A stretch of DNA of 64,000 nucleotides, taken from Zoogloea oryzae. GTDB taxonomy: Bacteria; Pseudomonadota; Gammaproteobacteria; Burkholderiales; Rhodocyclaceae. Position 1 is the stretch's first letter; every line of letters begins with the position of its first letter. Positions 18,005-25,722 of the stretch are shown here, piece after piece. The notes below the pieces were generated by a model, which made no database searches, was not told where the DNA came from, and saw only the letters and a program-made list of their open reading frames with translations. Location: positions 62,001 through 126,000 of the forward strand of contig NZ_BSPX01000004.1 in the NCBI RefSeq assembly GCF_030161255.1. Direction: 5' to 3'. The position numbers were made by a program, and so were the translations under genes.

Positions 18005-18073
18005 CGGCCAGCGTGCGGCACATGGCGGCGACCGTCCGTTGGGAATCGGCAATGCGCCGGCACCGCGTTCCGC

Positions 18074-18102
18074 GAAAAAGAAGAGCCCCGACGTGGGGGC
18101 TC
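18074..18102 (-). terminator. rho-independent terminator after DUF5983-like gene
   Basis: Stem GAGCCCC with GGGGCTC (18,083-18,089 and 18,096-18,102), followed on the - strand by TTCTTTTTC, 15 bases past the stop of the gene at 18,117. Confidence 0.8.
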
Positions 18103-18116
18103 GAATGGGTTGCGGG

Positions 18117-18833
18117 TTACTCGTCGTCGTAGAGCGTCAGCCCGTCCAGCACTGGCGCGTCGGCATCGAACACCAACATGCGAACGTCGGCGAGCGCAGC
18201 CAGGTGCAACACTTCCACGAGGGACTCCGGCACGCCCTTGGCCCGGTGCTCCTGCCGCAGCTCTTCGGCGGTGATGCCCTCGACATGCTGCAGGTTCGCA
18301 TCCGTCCAGGGCGTGGCGACCAGCTTCACGCCGACCGCCGGGCTGTAGGGAATGCGGAAGGCCACGAACAGAAAACCGCTCGGCGTGGCGATGTCCGCCA
18401 GTTCGGCGAGGAAGCGACCGGCCTCCTCGGTGATGTGCGCCGAACTGATTTCCCAGGCACGGCTGTAGAACCCGGTCTCGAAGCGCAGGCGGCGTACCAC
18501 CTCGCGCGCGGCTTCCTCGGAGTAGGTATCGCCGACGTGCAGCGGCTGGCCGGCTTCTTCGGCCATGACGGCGTAGACGAGGTTTCGGGCGATACCGTGG
18601 CTGGGGCACTGCGCGTCCAGCTCGGGCGGCACGTTCTGGCCCTCGGTGATCAGCGCGAAGTCGTCGCAGAAGACGCAGGCATGGCGCTCGACCTGGCTGT
18701 CCGGCAGGTGCGACTGCGAGACGTGCAGCGGCAGGTAGCTCAGCGGGCAGTCGTCGTCGTAGGAAATCGCCAGCAGCCGCTGCACGGACAGGCCATCGTA
18801 GCCGCGGGCGAAGGGATTGTTGGAATGGGACAT
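18117..18833 (-). CDS. DUF5983-like ICE protein
   Basis: The 238-residue soluble protein begins MSHSNNPFARGYDGLSVQRLLAISYDDDCPLSYLPLHVSQSHL. An internal RHACVFCDDF has a CxxC, and the end reads LVFDADAPVLDGLTLYDDE, a pattern I associate with DUF5983 proteins of plasmids and ICEs. No function is known. The leader contains the hairpin AATCCCC-GGCA-GGGGATT and AGGAATCCC before the ATG. The gene is followed by its own terminator. Confidence 0.65.
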   Translation of the reverse strand: MSHSNNPFARGYDGLSVQRLLAISYDDDCPLSYLPLHVSQSHLPDSQVERHACVFCDDFALITEGQNVPPELDAQCPSHGIARNLVYAVMAEEAGQPLHVGDTYSEEAAREVVRRLRFETGFYSRAWEISSAHITEEAGRFLAELADIATPSGFLFVAFRIPYSPAVGVKLVATPWTDANLQHVEGITAEELRQEHRAKGVPESLVEVLHLAALADVRMLVFDADAPVLDGLTLYDDE

Positions 18834-18959
18834 GGGATTCCTCCAGCAGAGGATGGCCGAGGCAATCCCCTGCCGGGGATTGAACCCCAGCGAGTGGATG
18901 AAGTGGCAACCGGTCAGCCGGCCGCGGCGTCGGGCCGCCCTGGTGGCGGGCGGTGCAGG

Positions 18960-18986
18960 TCAGTGGAAGATGGTGATTCGGGACAT
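18960..18986 (-). other. mini-ORF MSRITIFH with full gene-like leader
   Basis: On the - strand an ATG preceded by AGGAGCGGCC encodes only MSRITIFH and then TGA. Its leader has the same plan as the real genes around it: a GGACATG...CATGTCC hairpin, then CTTCTTTTC, then the ribosome site. It could be a leader peptide or the start of a gene that has been lost. Confidence 0.35.
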
Positions 18987-19083
18987 GGCCGCTCCTGCGA
19001 AAAGAAGGAGGGACATGGCCCCGAACGAGGACGCATGTCCCTCGTGGGGTGGGATGAAAAGACGGTGGGTTGCCAGGCGCGGC

Positions 19084-19476
19084 TCACCAGCCGTTGTAGT
19101 GCAGCGTGAGGTCAGCGATGACCTGGCGCCGTTCCAGATCGAGGCCGCCGAAGTCGGACAGCCCCTCGAAGCCGCAACGCTTGAGCATCGCGCCGCCCTC
19201 GCGGGAGTTGTAGAAGCTCACCATCGCGGACAGGAACATGCGTTGACCGCTGCTCAGCACGCCCAGGGCGTCGTTGAGCATCAGCATGTTGGGCCGCAGG
19301 TCCCACTTGGTGGTGGCACGCTGCAGACCTTCGCGTGTGCCGTCGCCGAACCACTCGTGGCCGGCGATCTGCGCGCCGCGCTTCCAGGCCTCGAAGAAGG
19401 CCTGCGGTGCAGCGTCGAAGTGCGCCTGTTCCAGCGCCATCTGATCGAGCACGTCTTCGGGTAAAGACAGATTCAT
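19084..19476 (-). CDS. conserved ICE protein of unknown function
   Basis: This 130-residue, mostly helical protein begins MNLSLPEDVLDQMALEQAHFDAAPQAFFEAWKRG and ends LERRQVIADLTLHYNGW. There is no known motif. It is only 25 bases from the 78-aa gene upstream, so the two are almost certainly co-transcribed; AAGGAGTTCTCTC stands before the ATG. Confidence 0.65.
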   Translation of the reverse strand: MNLSLPEDVLDQMALEQAHFDAAPQAFFEAWKRGAQIAGHEWFGDGTREGLQRATTKWDLRPNMLMLNDALGVLSSGQRMFLSAMVSFYNSREGGAMLKRCGFEGLSDFGGLDLERRQVIADLTLHYNGW

Positions 19477-19501
19477 GAGAGAACTCCTTGAAGGGTGGGA
19501 A

Positions 19502-19738
19502 TCAGGGGTGAGCGCGCTGTGTCCAGGCATGGGTATCCAGGGCGCGCTGTGCTGCGAGGTGGGTCGGGAAATACTCGACGGACTCCCGCGATACCGGTCC
19601 TTCGTCGTCTTGTGTGCCGATGTAGTGGCCGGCCGCGCTGCGCAGCACCTGTAGCGGCAAACGCTTGCCGGTCCAGGTCAGCGCCAGCGCACCACTGCGC
19701 ACTGCGGTTGCAGAGGAAGATGCGGAAGGTTCAGACAT
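19502..19738 (-). CDS. small ICE protein of unknown function
   Basis: The 78-residue protein has a Ser/Ala-rich start (MSEPSASSSATAVRSG) and then a compact segment LALTWTGKRLPLQVLRSAAGHYIGTQDDEGPVSRESVEYFPT. It is the first gene of the - strand series that runs to 9,890. It is preceded by repeat element C and a CATCCC-CTGC-GGGATG hairpin. AAGGAGCACGGC precedes the ATG. Confidence 0.6.
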   Translation of the reverse strand: MSEPSASSSATAVRSGALALTWTGKRLPLQVLRSAAGHYIGTQDDEGPVSRESVEYFPTHLAAQRALDTHAWTQRAHP

Positions 19739-20519
19739 GCCGTGCTCCTTGGTGGGTCGGGGAGCACGCATCCCGCAGGGGATGGGGTTCCCCTCGGGTG
19801 GTTGAGAAAAGTGCATCGTCGCCAGGCCGGCGAGCGTCCGCGGTGGGCGATGCGAAGCGGACTGGATCGGTCGACGCGGCGAACCGCGTTGCAGTCTTGA
19901 AGACCGAGACTGCCAGGGCATGCCGCTGACGACTGTCAGCAACGCATGGCGTGAGGATGGGCGCGAAGCATGGCTGCCGTCGCAGGGAAAACCGAATCGC
20001 GGACGGCCCGCTTTAGGGCAATGGCCCGCGTCACGGGACAAGGCAAAGACCAGGGCGCCGAAGGCCACACGGGCCTTCGGCTGAAGAGAAAGGAAAACCA
20101 CCTGTGGGCTGCGTCAGCGCAGGCCGTCGTCAAAGCCGTTCGCTGCGTCAGCAATCGCACCCGGCCCGTTTCGTGGCTGGGGCCGGAAACCTCTGGCGTG
20201 CATCCACACACAAAGGGAGCCCGATGTTTCGCCGGCGGGCACCGGCACGGAATACCCTCGGCCCAAGGGGCCTCCTCACGGCTCGCGCGGCGGCAAGGCG
20301 TCAGGAAGCCCCTCGTGACCGAGGCAAGGCACACCGATCAAGGGAATGGCGGCGGGCGCGATTCGTGGAGCAATGACCTTCTCGCCCCGTCGCCCGACGG
20401 CGGGCAGACGGGGCGCGCACACCGTTGCAGAAGGAGACGCGCGCTTTGGAGTCCCGCGCGGTGCGGGACGTTTGCCTCGCCGCCAGTGAAGTGGCCGGCG
20501 CGGCAGGGGGAAGCGAGGA
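19739..20519. other. 781-base non-coding region upstream of the small-gene series
   Basis: No convincing gene. It contains repeat element C (19,874-19,946), a perfect 10-bp hairpin GCCGAAGGCC/GGCCTTCGGC at 20,057-20,081, and several G/C palindromes. It should contain the promoter for the genes from 19,738 leftward and the 3' untranslated part of topB. I could not assign a promoter or a transfer origin within it. Confidence 0.5.
19874..19946 (-). repeat. three-hairpin repeat element, copy C
   Basis: On the - strand: GCTGAC-AGTC-GTCAGC (19,925-19,940), then GGCAGTC with GACTGC around a CTTCAA loop (19,891-19,913), then ACGCGG-TTCG-CCGCGT (19,874-19,889). It is the most regular copy, with a UUCG tetraloop in the third hairpin, about 136 bases upstream of the 78-aa gene. 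Confidence 0.75.
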
Positions 20520-22535
20520 TCAGGACGCCTTGGAGGCAGCGCGCCGCTTGCGCGGTGCGCTGCGCCGGCCCGTCGGGGACTCGATCGGCAACGTGCCCTT
20601 GCAGTCCGGGTAGCGCGAACAGGACCAGAACGCGCCGCTCTTGCCCGTGCGCTGCTGCATCGGTGCGCAGCACTGCGGGCAGGCCGGCGCCGGCGGCAGC
20701 TTGAGCGAGAGCGTTGCGCCGCGGTACTGCTGCACGAGCTGGCCGACCCACACGGACTGCTTCTCGATGAAGGTGTCCAGCGCCATCTGGCCGGCCTCGA
20801 TCATGTCCAGCGCCTGCTCCCACACCGCCGTGGTGCCGGGGTCGGCGATGGCCGAGGGCACCGCGTCGATGAGCGTGAATGCCGCATCGGAAGCGCGGAC
20901 GGCGCGGCCTTTCTTGACCAGGTAGCCGCGACCGATCAGACCGTTGATGGTGTTGGCGCGTGTCGCCTCGGTGCCGATGCCTGTGGTATCTCGCAGCTTC
21001 TGTTTCAGCCGCGGGTCGGTCACGAACTTGGCGACAGTCTTCATGGCCTTGATCAGCTCGCCCTGCGTGTAGGGCTTGGGCGGCAGCGTCTTCAGCGCCT
21101 TGAGATCCACCTTGCCGACCGGGCAGGACAGGCCCGCATGCAGCGCCGGCAGCACCTGGCTGCGCTGCGCATCCTCGCCGTCGGCATCGTCCGGCCCCGG
21201 CGTCGCCAGCACCTCGCGCCAGCCGGTGACGGCGATCTGCTTGCCCACGGCCGCCAGCGACTGACTGCCGCACGAGAACTGCGCTACCGTCCGGTCGAAC
21301 TCATGGTGCGGGAGGAACTGCGCGAGGTAATGAGCGCGGATCAGCCGGTAGACGGCCAGTTCCTTCTCGTTCATGGCCGACAGGTTGGCGGGCTCCAGCG
21401 TCGGGATGATGCCGTGGTGAGCCGTCACCTTGCCGTCGTTCCAGGCGCGCGAACGCTGGTTGCGGTCGAGCTGGCCGATCAAGGGCCGCAGGCTGGGATC
21501 GGTGGCGAGCAGTGCATCGAGCACCGCCGGCACTTCCGCGAGCATGCTTTCGGGCAGGTATCCCGAGTCGCTGCGCGGATAGGTCGTCGCCTTGTGCGTC
21601 TCGTACAGCGCCTGCGCGATGTCCAGCGTCTCCTGCACGTCGAGGCCCAACTGCTTGGAGCACACCTCCTGCAGCGTGCCCAGGTCGAACGGCAGCGGCG
21701 GTGCCTCGCGCACGCGCTCGGTGTCCACCGACACGACCTGCGCATCGCGTGCGGCGCGAATGCAATCCGCAGCCTGCTGCGCCACCGGCTGCTGAAGGCA
21801 GCGACCCGCTGCATCGGTGCTGCCTTCGGGCGGTATCCAGCTCGCGGTGAAGGACCGGCCGGCATGGGATAGCAGCACGTCCACGGCCCAATACGGCACA
21901 GAGACGAAGCGCGCGATCTCGCGATCACGATCCACCACCAACTTCAGCGTCGGCGTCTGCACGCGCCCCACCGACAGCACGCCGGTGTAGCCGGCCTGCC
22001 GACCTAGAAGCGTAAACAGCCGGCTCAGGTTCATGCCGATCAGCCAGTCGGCACGCGAGCGGGCCAGGGCCGAGTAGTACAGCGGCAGCGTCTCGGCGGA
22101 CGGCTTGAGCGCACCCAGCGCCTTGCGGATCGACGCATCGTTGAGCGCCGACAGCCACAGGCGCTGAATCGGCCCGTGGTAGCCGCACAGGTCGATGATC
22201 TCGCGGGCGATCATCTCGCCCTCGCGGTCGGCGTCGGTCGCTATCACCAGCTCGCCCGCCTTGGCGACGAGCTGCTGCACGACCTTGAATTGCGCCGCGG
22301 TCGCCGCCTTGGGCTCGACACGCCAACGCTCAGGAAGAATGGGCAGTTGCTCGATGGCCCAGCGCTTGTATTGTTCGCCGTAGCCTTCGGGCGGAACCGC
22401 CTCCACCAGATGACCGATGCACCAGGTCACGACGACACCCGCGCCGCTGTAGCAGCCGTTGCCGCGTTGACCGGCACCCAGCACACGGGCGATGTCCTTG
22501 CCCTGGGACGGCTTCTCGCACAGGAACACGCGCAT
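20520..22535 (-). CDS. topB: DNA topoisomerase III
   Basis: The 671-residue type IA topoisomerase has a TOPRIM domain at the N-terminus (FLCEKPSQGKDIARVLGAG, then VIATDADREGEMIAREI), the strand-passage segment VLSVGRVQTPTLKLVVDRDREI, and the active-site Tyr319 in ATTYPRSDSGYLP. A single C-terminal zinc-ribbon-like module (CPQCCAPMQ...WSCSRYPDC) is present. It is about full length for plasmid and ICE TopB. It is thought to untangle replication or conjugation intermediates of the element. AAGGAGG four bases from the ATG is a strong ribosome site. A palindrome-bearing leader of 294 bases separates it from ssb. Confidence 0.95.
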   Translation of the reverse strand: MRVFLCEKPSQGKDIARVLGAGQRGNGCYSGAGVVVTWCIGHLVEAVPPEGYGEQYKRWAIEQLPILPERWRVEPKAATAAQFKVVQQLVAKAGELVIATDADREGEMIAREIIDLCGYHGPIQRLWLSALNDASIRKALGALKPSAETLPLYYSALARSRADWLIGMNLSRLFTLLGRQAGYTGVLSVGRVQTPTLKLVVDRDREIARFVSVPYWAVDVLLSHAGRSFTASWIPPEGSTDAAGRCLQQPVAQQAADCIRAARDAQVVSVDTERVREAPPLPFDLGTLQEVCSKQLGLDVQETLDIAQALYETHKATTYPRSDSGYLPESMLAEVPAVLDALLATDPSLRPLIGQLDRNQRSRAWNDGKVTAHHGIIPTLEPANLSAMNEKELAVYRLIRAHYLAQFLPHHEFDRTVAQFSCGSQSLAAVGKQIAVTGWREVLATPGPDDADGEDAQRSQVLPALHAGLSCPVGKVDLKALKTLPPKPYTQGELIKAMKTVAKFVTDPRLKQKLRDTTGIGTEATRANTINGLIGRGYLVKKGRAVRASDAAFTLIDAVPSAIADPGTTAVWEQALDMIEAGQMALDTFIEKQSVWVGQLVQQYRGATLSLKLPPAPACPQCCAPMQQRTGKSGAFWSCSRYPDCKGTLPIESPTGRRSAPRKRRAASKAS

Positions 22536-22829
22536 GAAGCCTCCTTGGAAATGTGCGGTTCATCGGATGGGCGTCAGCTTGGCGGGGCCAGGAGATGCCG
22601 GCAGCAAGGAAGCCGATTGGCGCAGACACCGCTTTGTGATCGGCAGGCGGTCCGTTGCCGCAGCGGTGCGCATAGACCGCAGGAGCTGGCACAGCAAAAG
22701 CGTCGTTACGGGAGGGCGGCTGGAACTCTGTGGACGACCTTGGAGCTATCCCCTGGGGATAGCTCGCTGGTGCATCGCGGGCGTATGACGGTTGCTACAG
22801 CCGCCCTCGGGGGAGCGGCGATGGGCGAA
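22536..22829. promoter_or_regulatory. ssb-topB intergenic region with palindrome copy 1
   Basis: There is no gene in these 294 bases. At 22,743-22,765 lies a perfect 23-bp odd palindrome with core CTATCCCCTGGGGATAG, 65 bases past the ssb stop. The same core occurs at 24,664 and 25,700. It probably contains the topB promoter and an operator or other protein-binding site. Confidence 0.6.
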
Positions 22830-23213
22830 CTACTGTCCGCCGGCCGGCTTGGCGCTGAGCGCCACCGACTCGATGCGGTACGGCAGGATGCCCACGCGCC
22901 GGGCCTCGACCTTGAACGTGACGCGCTCGTTCTCGTCGGCGTCCTCCCATTCGTCGCGCACGGTGCGGCCCTCGACCAGCACCCGCATACCCTTCTGATA
23001 CAGCGTCTTCCAGTGATCGGCGTCGCGGTGCCACAGCTCCACCGGCGCCCAGAAGCCGCCGCGATCTTCGTACTCGCCGTCCTTCTTCGGGATCGGGTTG
23101 TCGAAATAGACGTTCAGGCGAAGCAGCCGGCGCGGCTCGTCGTTGCCGTTCGGGAATTCGCGGTAGTCCGGCGCAGAACCGATGTTGCCCTCGCCGACGA
23201 AGTGCGTGCTCAT
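22830..23213 (-). CDS. ssb: ICE single-stranded DNA-binding protein
   Basis: This 127-residue OB-fold protein starts MSTHFVGEGNIGSAPDYREF and continues with LRLNVYFDNPIPKKDGEYEDRGGFWAPVELWHRDADHW and GMRVLVEGRTVRDEWED, typical of the divergent SSB encoded by PFGI-1/ICEclc elements. The acidic DDIPF-type tip of chromosomal SSB is absent; the end is SAKPAGGQ. It should coat single-stranded ICE DNA during replication and transfer. The ATG overlaps the stop of the DUF3158 gene by four bases and AAGGAGTCACC precedes it. Confidence 0.9.
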   Translation of the reverse strand: MSTHFVGEGNIGSAPDYREFPNGNDEPRRLLRLNVYFDNPIPKKDGEYEDRGGFWAPVELWHRDADHWKTLYQKGMRVLVEGRTVRDEWEDADENERVTFKVEARRVGILPYRIESVALSAKPAGGQ

Positions 23214-23758
23214 GGTGACTCCTTGGTGGTGGGTGGAACGGCCGCGGTATGCCCGTGGACACGTCGCAGGTAAGCCGCTTCGGCCTGGGCGGCCTTGCTG
23301 GCGCATTCCAGGGCTTGGCGAGCGATGCTGTGGGTCAGGCTGATCTGCATGTTCAGCACGATGCGCTGCAGTTCCATCGCGTACAGCTCGTCGATCAGCG
23401 AGGCCGGCGTCGCGGGGTTGGCCAGCAGGGCCTCCCACAACGCCACGCCCATGGAGGAACGGTCGAGGTTGCGCCAGCGCAGGAAGGTCGTCCCTGCGCC
23501 AGTGGCCTGCTGGGCCAGTTGCACGTGGAGCAGGCTGAAGGGGTAGGCGCGCGCCTGGGGCAGCACGCGCCGCTGCGCCAGGCCAATCACGTCGTCGCGC
23601 AGCGCCGCGCACTGGCTGGCCCAGGTCTCCAGACTCCCCTTACCCTTAAAAGGCTGTAAAAGGCCTTTCAGGTAGCCTGCGTGTTCCAGCCGCTGGAAGT
23701 CCGCCTGTTCCAGCGCCACGAAGCGCGTGGAGTGGCTGATGGGGGGCGATGCCGTCAT
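23210..23758 (-). CDS. DUF3158 family ICE protein
   Basis: The 182-residue soluble, helical protein begins with TRFVALEQADFQRLEHAGYLKGLLQPFKGKGSLE and includes RAYPFSLLHVQLAQQATGAGTTFLRWRNLDRSSMGVALWE, characteristic of DUF3158 proteins of ICEs. It overlaps both neighbours by four bases (TIGR03761 gene upstream, ssb downstream), giving a tightly coupled three-gene unit. The function is unknown; the constant linkage to ssb suggests DNA processing. Confidence 0.85.
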   Translation of the reverse strand: MTASPPISHSTRFVALEQADFQRLEHAGYLKGLLQPFKGKGSLETWASQCAALRDDVIGLAQRRVLPQARAYPFSLLHVQLAQQATGAGTTFLRWRNLDRSSMGVALWEALLANPATPASLIDELYAMELQRIVLNMQISLTHSIARQALECASKAAQAEAAYLRRVHGHTAAVPPTTKESP

Positions 23759-24543
23759 GCGTCAGTACCCTCATCGCCCGCCGCACCATCGGCTGCGCCA
23801 TCCGTGTGAGCCGGCGCATCGGGCTCGATGGCGGGCGCAGCAGGCGGCGTGCCGGGCTTGGTCGTCCGCCGCGCGATCGGTGGCGCGAAGCGCGAGCGGC
23901 GCGTGCCTTCCAGCACGTCCTGCGGCAGCTCGCCGAACTTCTCCAGCGCCGCTCGCGCCGCGGCGTTCTTCGCCGCGAAGTCGTCGCGCGTCGTGCCCGA
24001 GTAGCGGTACTGCTGGGCCAGCGAGAACAGGCTGCGCAGCGCGTGCGCGCCATCATTGAGCCAGCGCTCCAAGGTGCTGCGGTCGATCAGCGCCGTGTGG
24101 TGCGCCAGGATGAGTTTGCGTGCCAGGTCGTCGTAGTCGGCCAGCAGGTACACCGCCATGAAACCGAGCTGAGCATTGACGAACAGCGGCAGCTTCACCG
24201 GCTGCACGTTCATGTTCTCGCCCAGCGACAGCGCCGCTGGCACGTCGGCCAAGGCCTGATCCACCTGTTCGCGCAGGGTCTGCAGACGGGTCCTGGTGTC
24301 GGCGAGCTTGTCCTCGATCCGCAACATCCACCAGTCCGAGTACGGGTCGTCCTGCTCGGCGCCGCGCTTCATCTTGTTCATGGCGCCGATATAGCCGTTG
24401 AGTCCGATGATGCCGGGGCGCCCCTCGGTCGGCGCGCGGCCGTGCCAGATGCGCGAAGCGTGGTGCGTGTGCAGCGTCAGCGACATCGCGCTGCGCAGCG
24501 ATCCGAGATTCAGTTGCAGGGGTTCTGTGCGTTCGTTGGCCAT
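23755..24543 (-). CDS. TIGR03761 family ICE protein (PFL_4669-like)
   Basis: The 262-residue protein contains LNLGSLRSAMSLTLHTHHASRIWHGR, GIIGLNGYIGAMNKMKRGAEQDDPYSDWWMLRIEDKL and NVQPVKLPLFVNAQLGFMAVYLLADYDDLARKLILAHHTALI, typical of TIGR03761. The last 60 residues are a Pro/Ala/Asp-rich tail. It is the head gene of the TIGR03761-DUF3158-ssb unit. The second palindrome copy (24,664-24,682) lies about 120 bases upstream, so that site probably controls this unit. Biochemical role unknown. Confidence 0.88.
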   Translation of the reverse strand: MANERTEPLQLNLGSLRSAMSLTLHTHHASRIWHGRAPTEGRPGIIGLNGYIGAMNKMKRGAEQDDPYSDWWMLRIEDKLADTRTRLQTLREQVDQALADVPAALSLGENMNVQPVKLPLFVNAQLGFMAVYLLADYDDLARKLILAHHTALIDRSTLERWLNDGAHALRSLFSLAQQYRYSGTTRDDFAAKNAAARAALEKFGELPQDVLEGTRRSRFAPPIARRTTKPGTPPAAPAIEPDAPAHTDGAADGAAGDEGTDA

Positions 24544-24663
24544 GGGAGCGACTCGCGGTGAAGGGGCGAGTCGCCAGCATCGGCATCGGCCGGAAGGCTG
24601 TCAGTCAACAAACCGCAGCCCATGCGCGCCCGGTTTGTTCTGCACGGAAGGCTGTGTGTGCCG

Positions 24664-24682
24664 GCTATCCCCTGGGGATAGC
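24664..24682. promoter_or_regulatory. CTATCCCCTGGGGATAG palindrome, copy 2
   Basis: A 19-bp perfect palindrome (GC added at the ends of the 17-bp core) in the gap between the OST-HTH gene stop (24,732) and the TIGR03761 start (24,543). Confidence 0.7.
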
Positions 24683-24731
24683 TCGGCGGACTTGTTCGCG
24701 GCTCGCGCGGAGGTGAGACCGCGTTGCGGGG

Positions 24732-25592
24732 CTACGCCTCGCGAGGTCTGTACCAAGCGGCCCGTTGCCCCTCCACCTCACGGTAGCGAAGCTCGAACAG
24801 GCGGCACTCGTGCACCACCTGCCGCCAACTGCTGCAGCCGTACTTGGCTGGAAGTTGCTCGGGATGCCGGTCCGCGATCCAGCGGCCAGCGGCGGCGATG
24901 GGTGTCCAGCCCTCGACGGCCAACTGCGCGGCGGCCTCGCGCAGCGCGCGGACGATGCCGGCGGCCGGCCAGTCCACCGTGCCGTCCGGCGCGATGCCAT
25001 TGACCACCAGGTCGTGGAACACATCCGACTGGACGAACTCCGCTGCCAGGCGCCGCGCCTGATCCATGTGCTCGGCCCAGCCGCGCAGCTGCTCGAAGTG
25101 TTGATCGATGCGCGTGTAGGCGGAACCGAGTTCGTCCTGTGCAACGCGGCACCCGTCCACGGTCCATAGATCGTGCTGATCGATGAAGTGGTGCACCAGG
25201 GTGTTGCGCAGCGATACCAGGTCTTTGAGGTCGGCCTGGGTGTTGGCGTAGTCCTGCGCAGACAGGCTCAGTTGCACGCGCGTGCGAAAGGAAATCACGT
25301 CGCCGGGAAGATCGTCGTCGCGTTCCTCGCCGCCATTTCCATCGGTGACGACATACGAACCAAACAGTTGTCCGACCAACGTGCCCAGGGTCTTGGTCGC
25401 GGCATCTTCAATCCGCGCTGCGCGAATGGCCTCCAGCGAATGCGCCGGGCCTGAAATCTCGTGGTGGGCCACGATGGCTTTCATGAGGCGCTCGTATTGT
25501 TGAAGGCGCAACAGGCATCTGCCCAGCAAGCGCTGAACGTCTTGCTGTAGTGGTTGCAGTGCGTTTGTGGCGGGGGAAGTCGTCGTGTCCAT
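24732..25592 (-). CDS. OST-HTH/LOTUS domain protein
   Basis: This 286-residue protein has a helical N-terminal part (DVQRLLGRCLLRLQQYERLMKAIVAHHE) and a C-terminal winged-helix-like segment, EGWTPIAAAGRWIADRHPEQLPAKYGCSSWRQVVHECRLFEL, which matches the OST-HTH/LOTUS fold thought to bind RNA. The middle includes LVSLRNTLVHHFIDQHDLW, as in proteins with a HEPN-like helical layout, so a HEPN-LOTUS arrangement is possible. It lies alone between two copies of the CTATCCCC palindrome. No good ribosome site stands before the chosen ATG at 25,592; an in-frame ATG 65 bases upstream is an alternative. Confidence 0.75.
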   Translation of the reverse strand: MDTTTSPATNALQPLQQDVQRLLGRCLLRLQQYERLMKAIVAHHEISGPAHSLEAIRAARIEDAATKTLGTLVGQLFGSYVVTDGNGGEERDDDLPGDVISFRTRVQLSLSAQDYANTQADLKDLVSLRNTLVHHFIDQHDLWTVDGCRVAQDELGSAYTRIDQHFEQLRGWAEHMDQARRLAAEFVQSDVFHDLVVNGIAPDGTVDWPAAGIVRALREAAAQLAVEGWTPIAAAGRWIADRHPEQLPAKYGCSSWRQVVHECRLFELRYREVEGQRAAWYRPREA

Positions 25593-25699
25593 CGTCGGCC
25601 GGGCTCGTGCGTGGCTGTCCTCGTCTGATTCACAGGCGACAGTTTCGCCTGTCATTCGGCGGGCGACAATCGAGCGCGGCGGAAAGATGTCTGTTCCAG

Positions 25700-25716
25700 C
25701 TATCCCCTGGGGATAG
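25700..25716. promoter_or_regulatory. CTATCCCCTGGGGATAG palindrome, copy 3
   Basis: A perfect 17-bp palindrome only 7 bases past the STY4528 stop and about 107 bases upstream of the OST-HTH start. On the - strand TTGACT overlaps its left end, a possible -35 element; no good -10 follows at the right spacing. Confidence 0.65.
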
Positions 25717-25722
25717 TCAACA

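Noticed and set aside
19739..20519. An origin of transfer in the gap before topB
   Set aside because: There are several hairpins, but no relaxase gene nearby and no known oriT sequence; nothing decides for it.
22743..25716. A CRISPR array made of the three CTATCCCC palindromes
   Set aside because: The copies are 1-2 kb apart with genes between them, and no cas gene is present.
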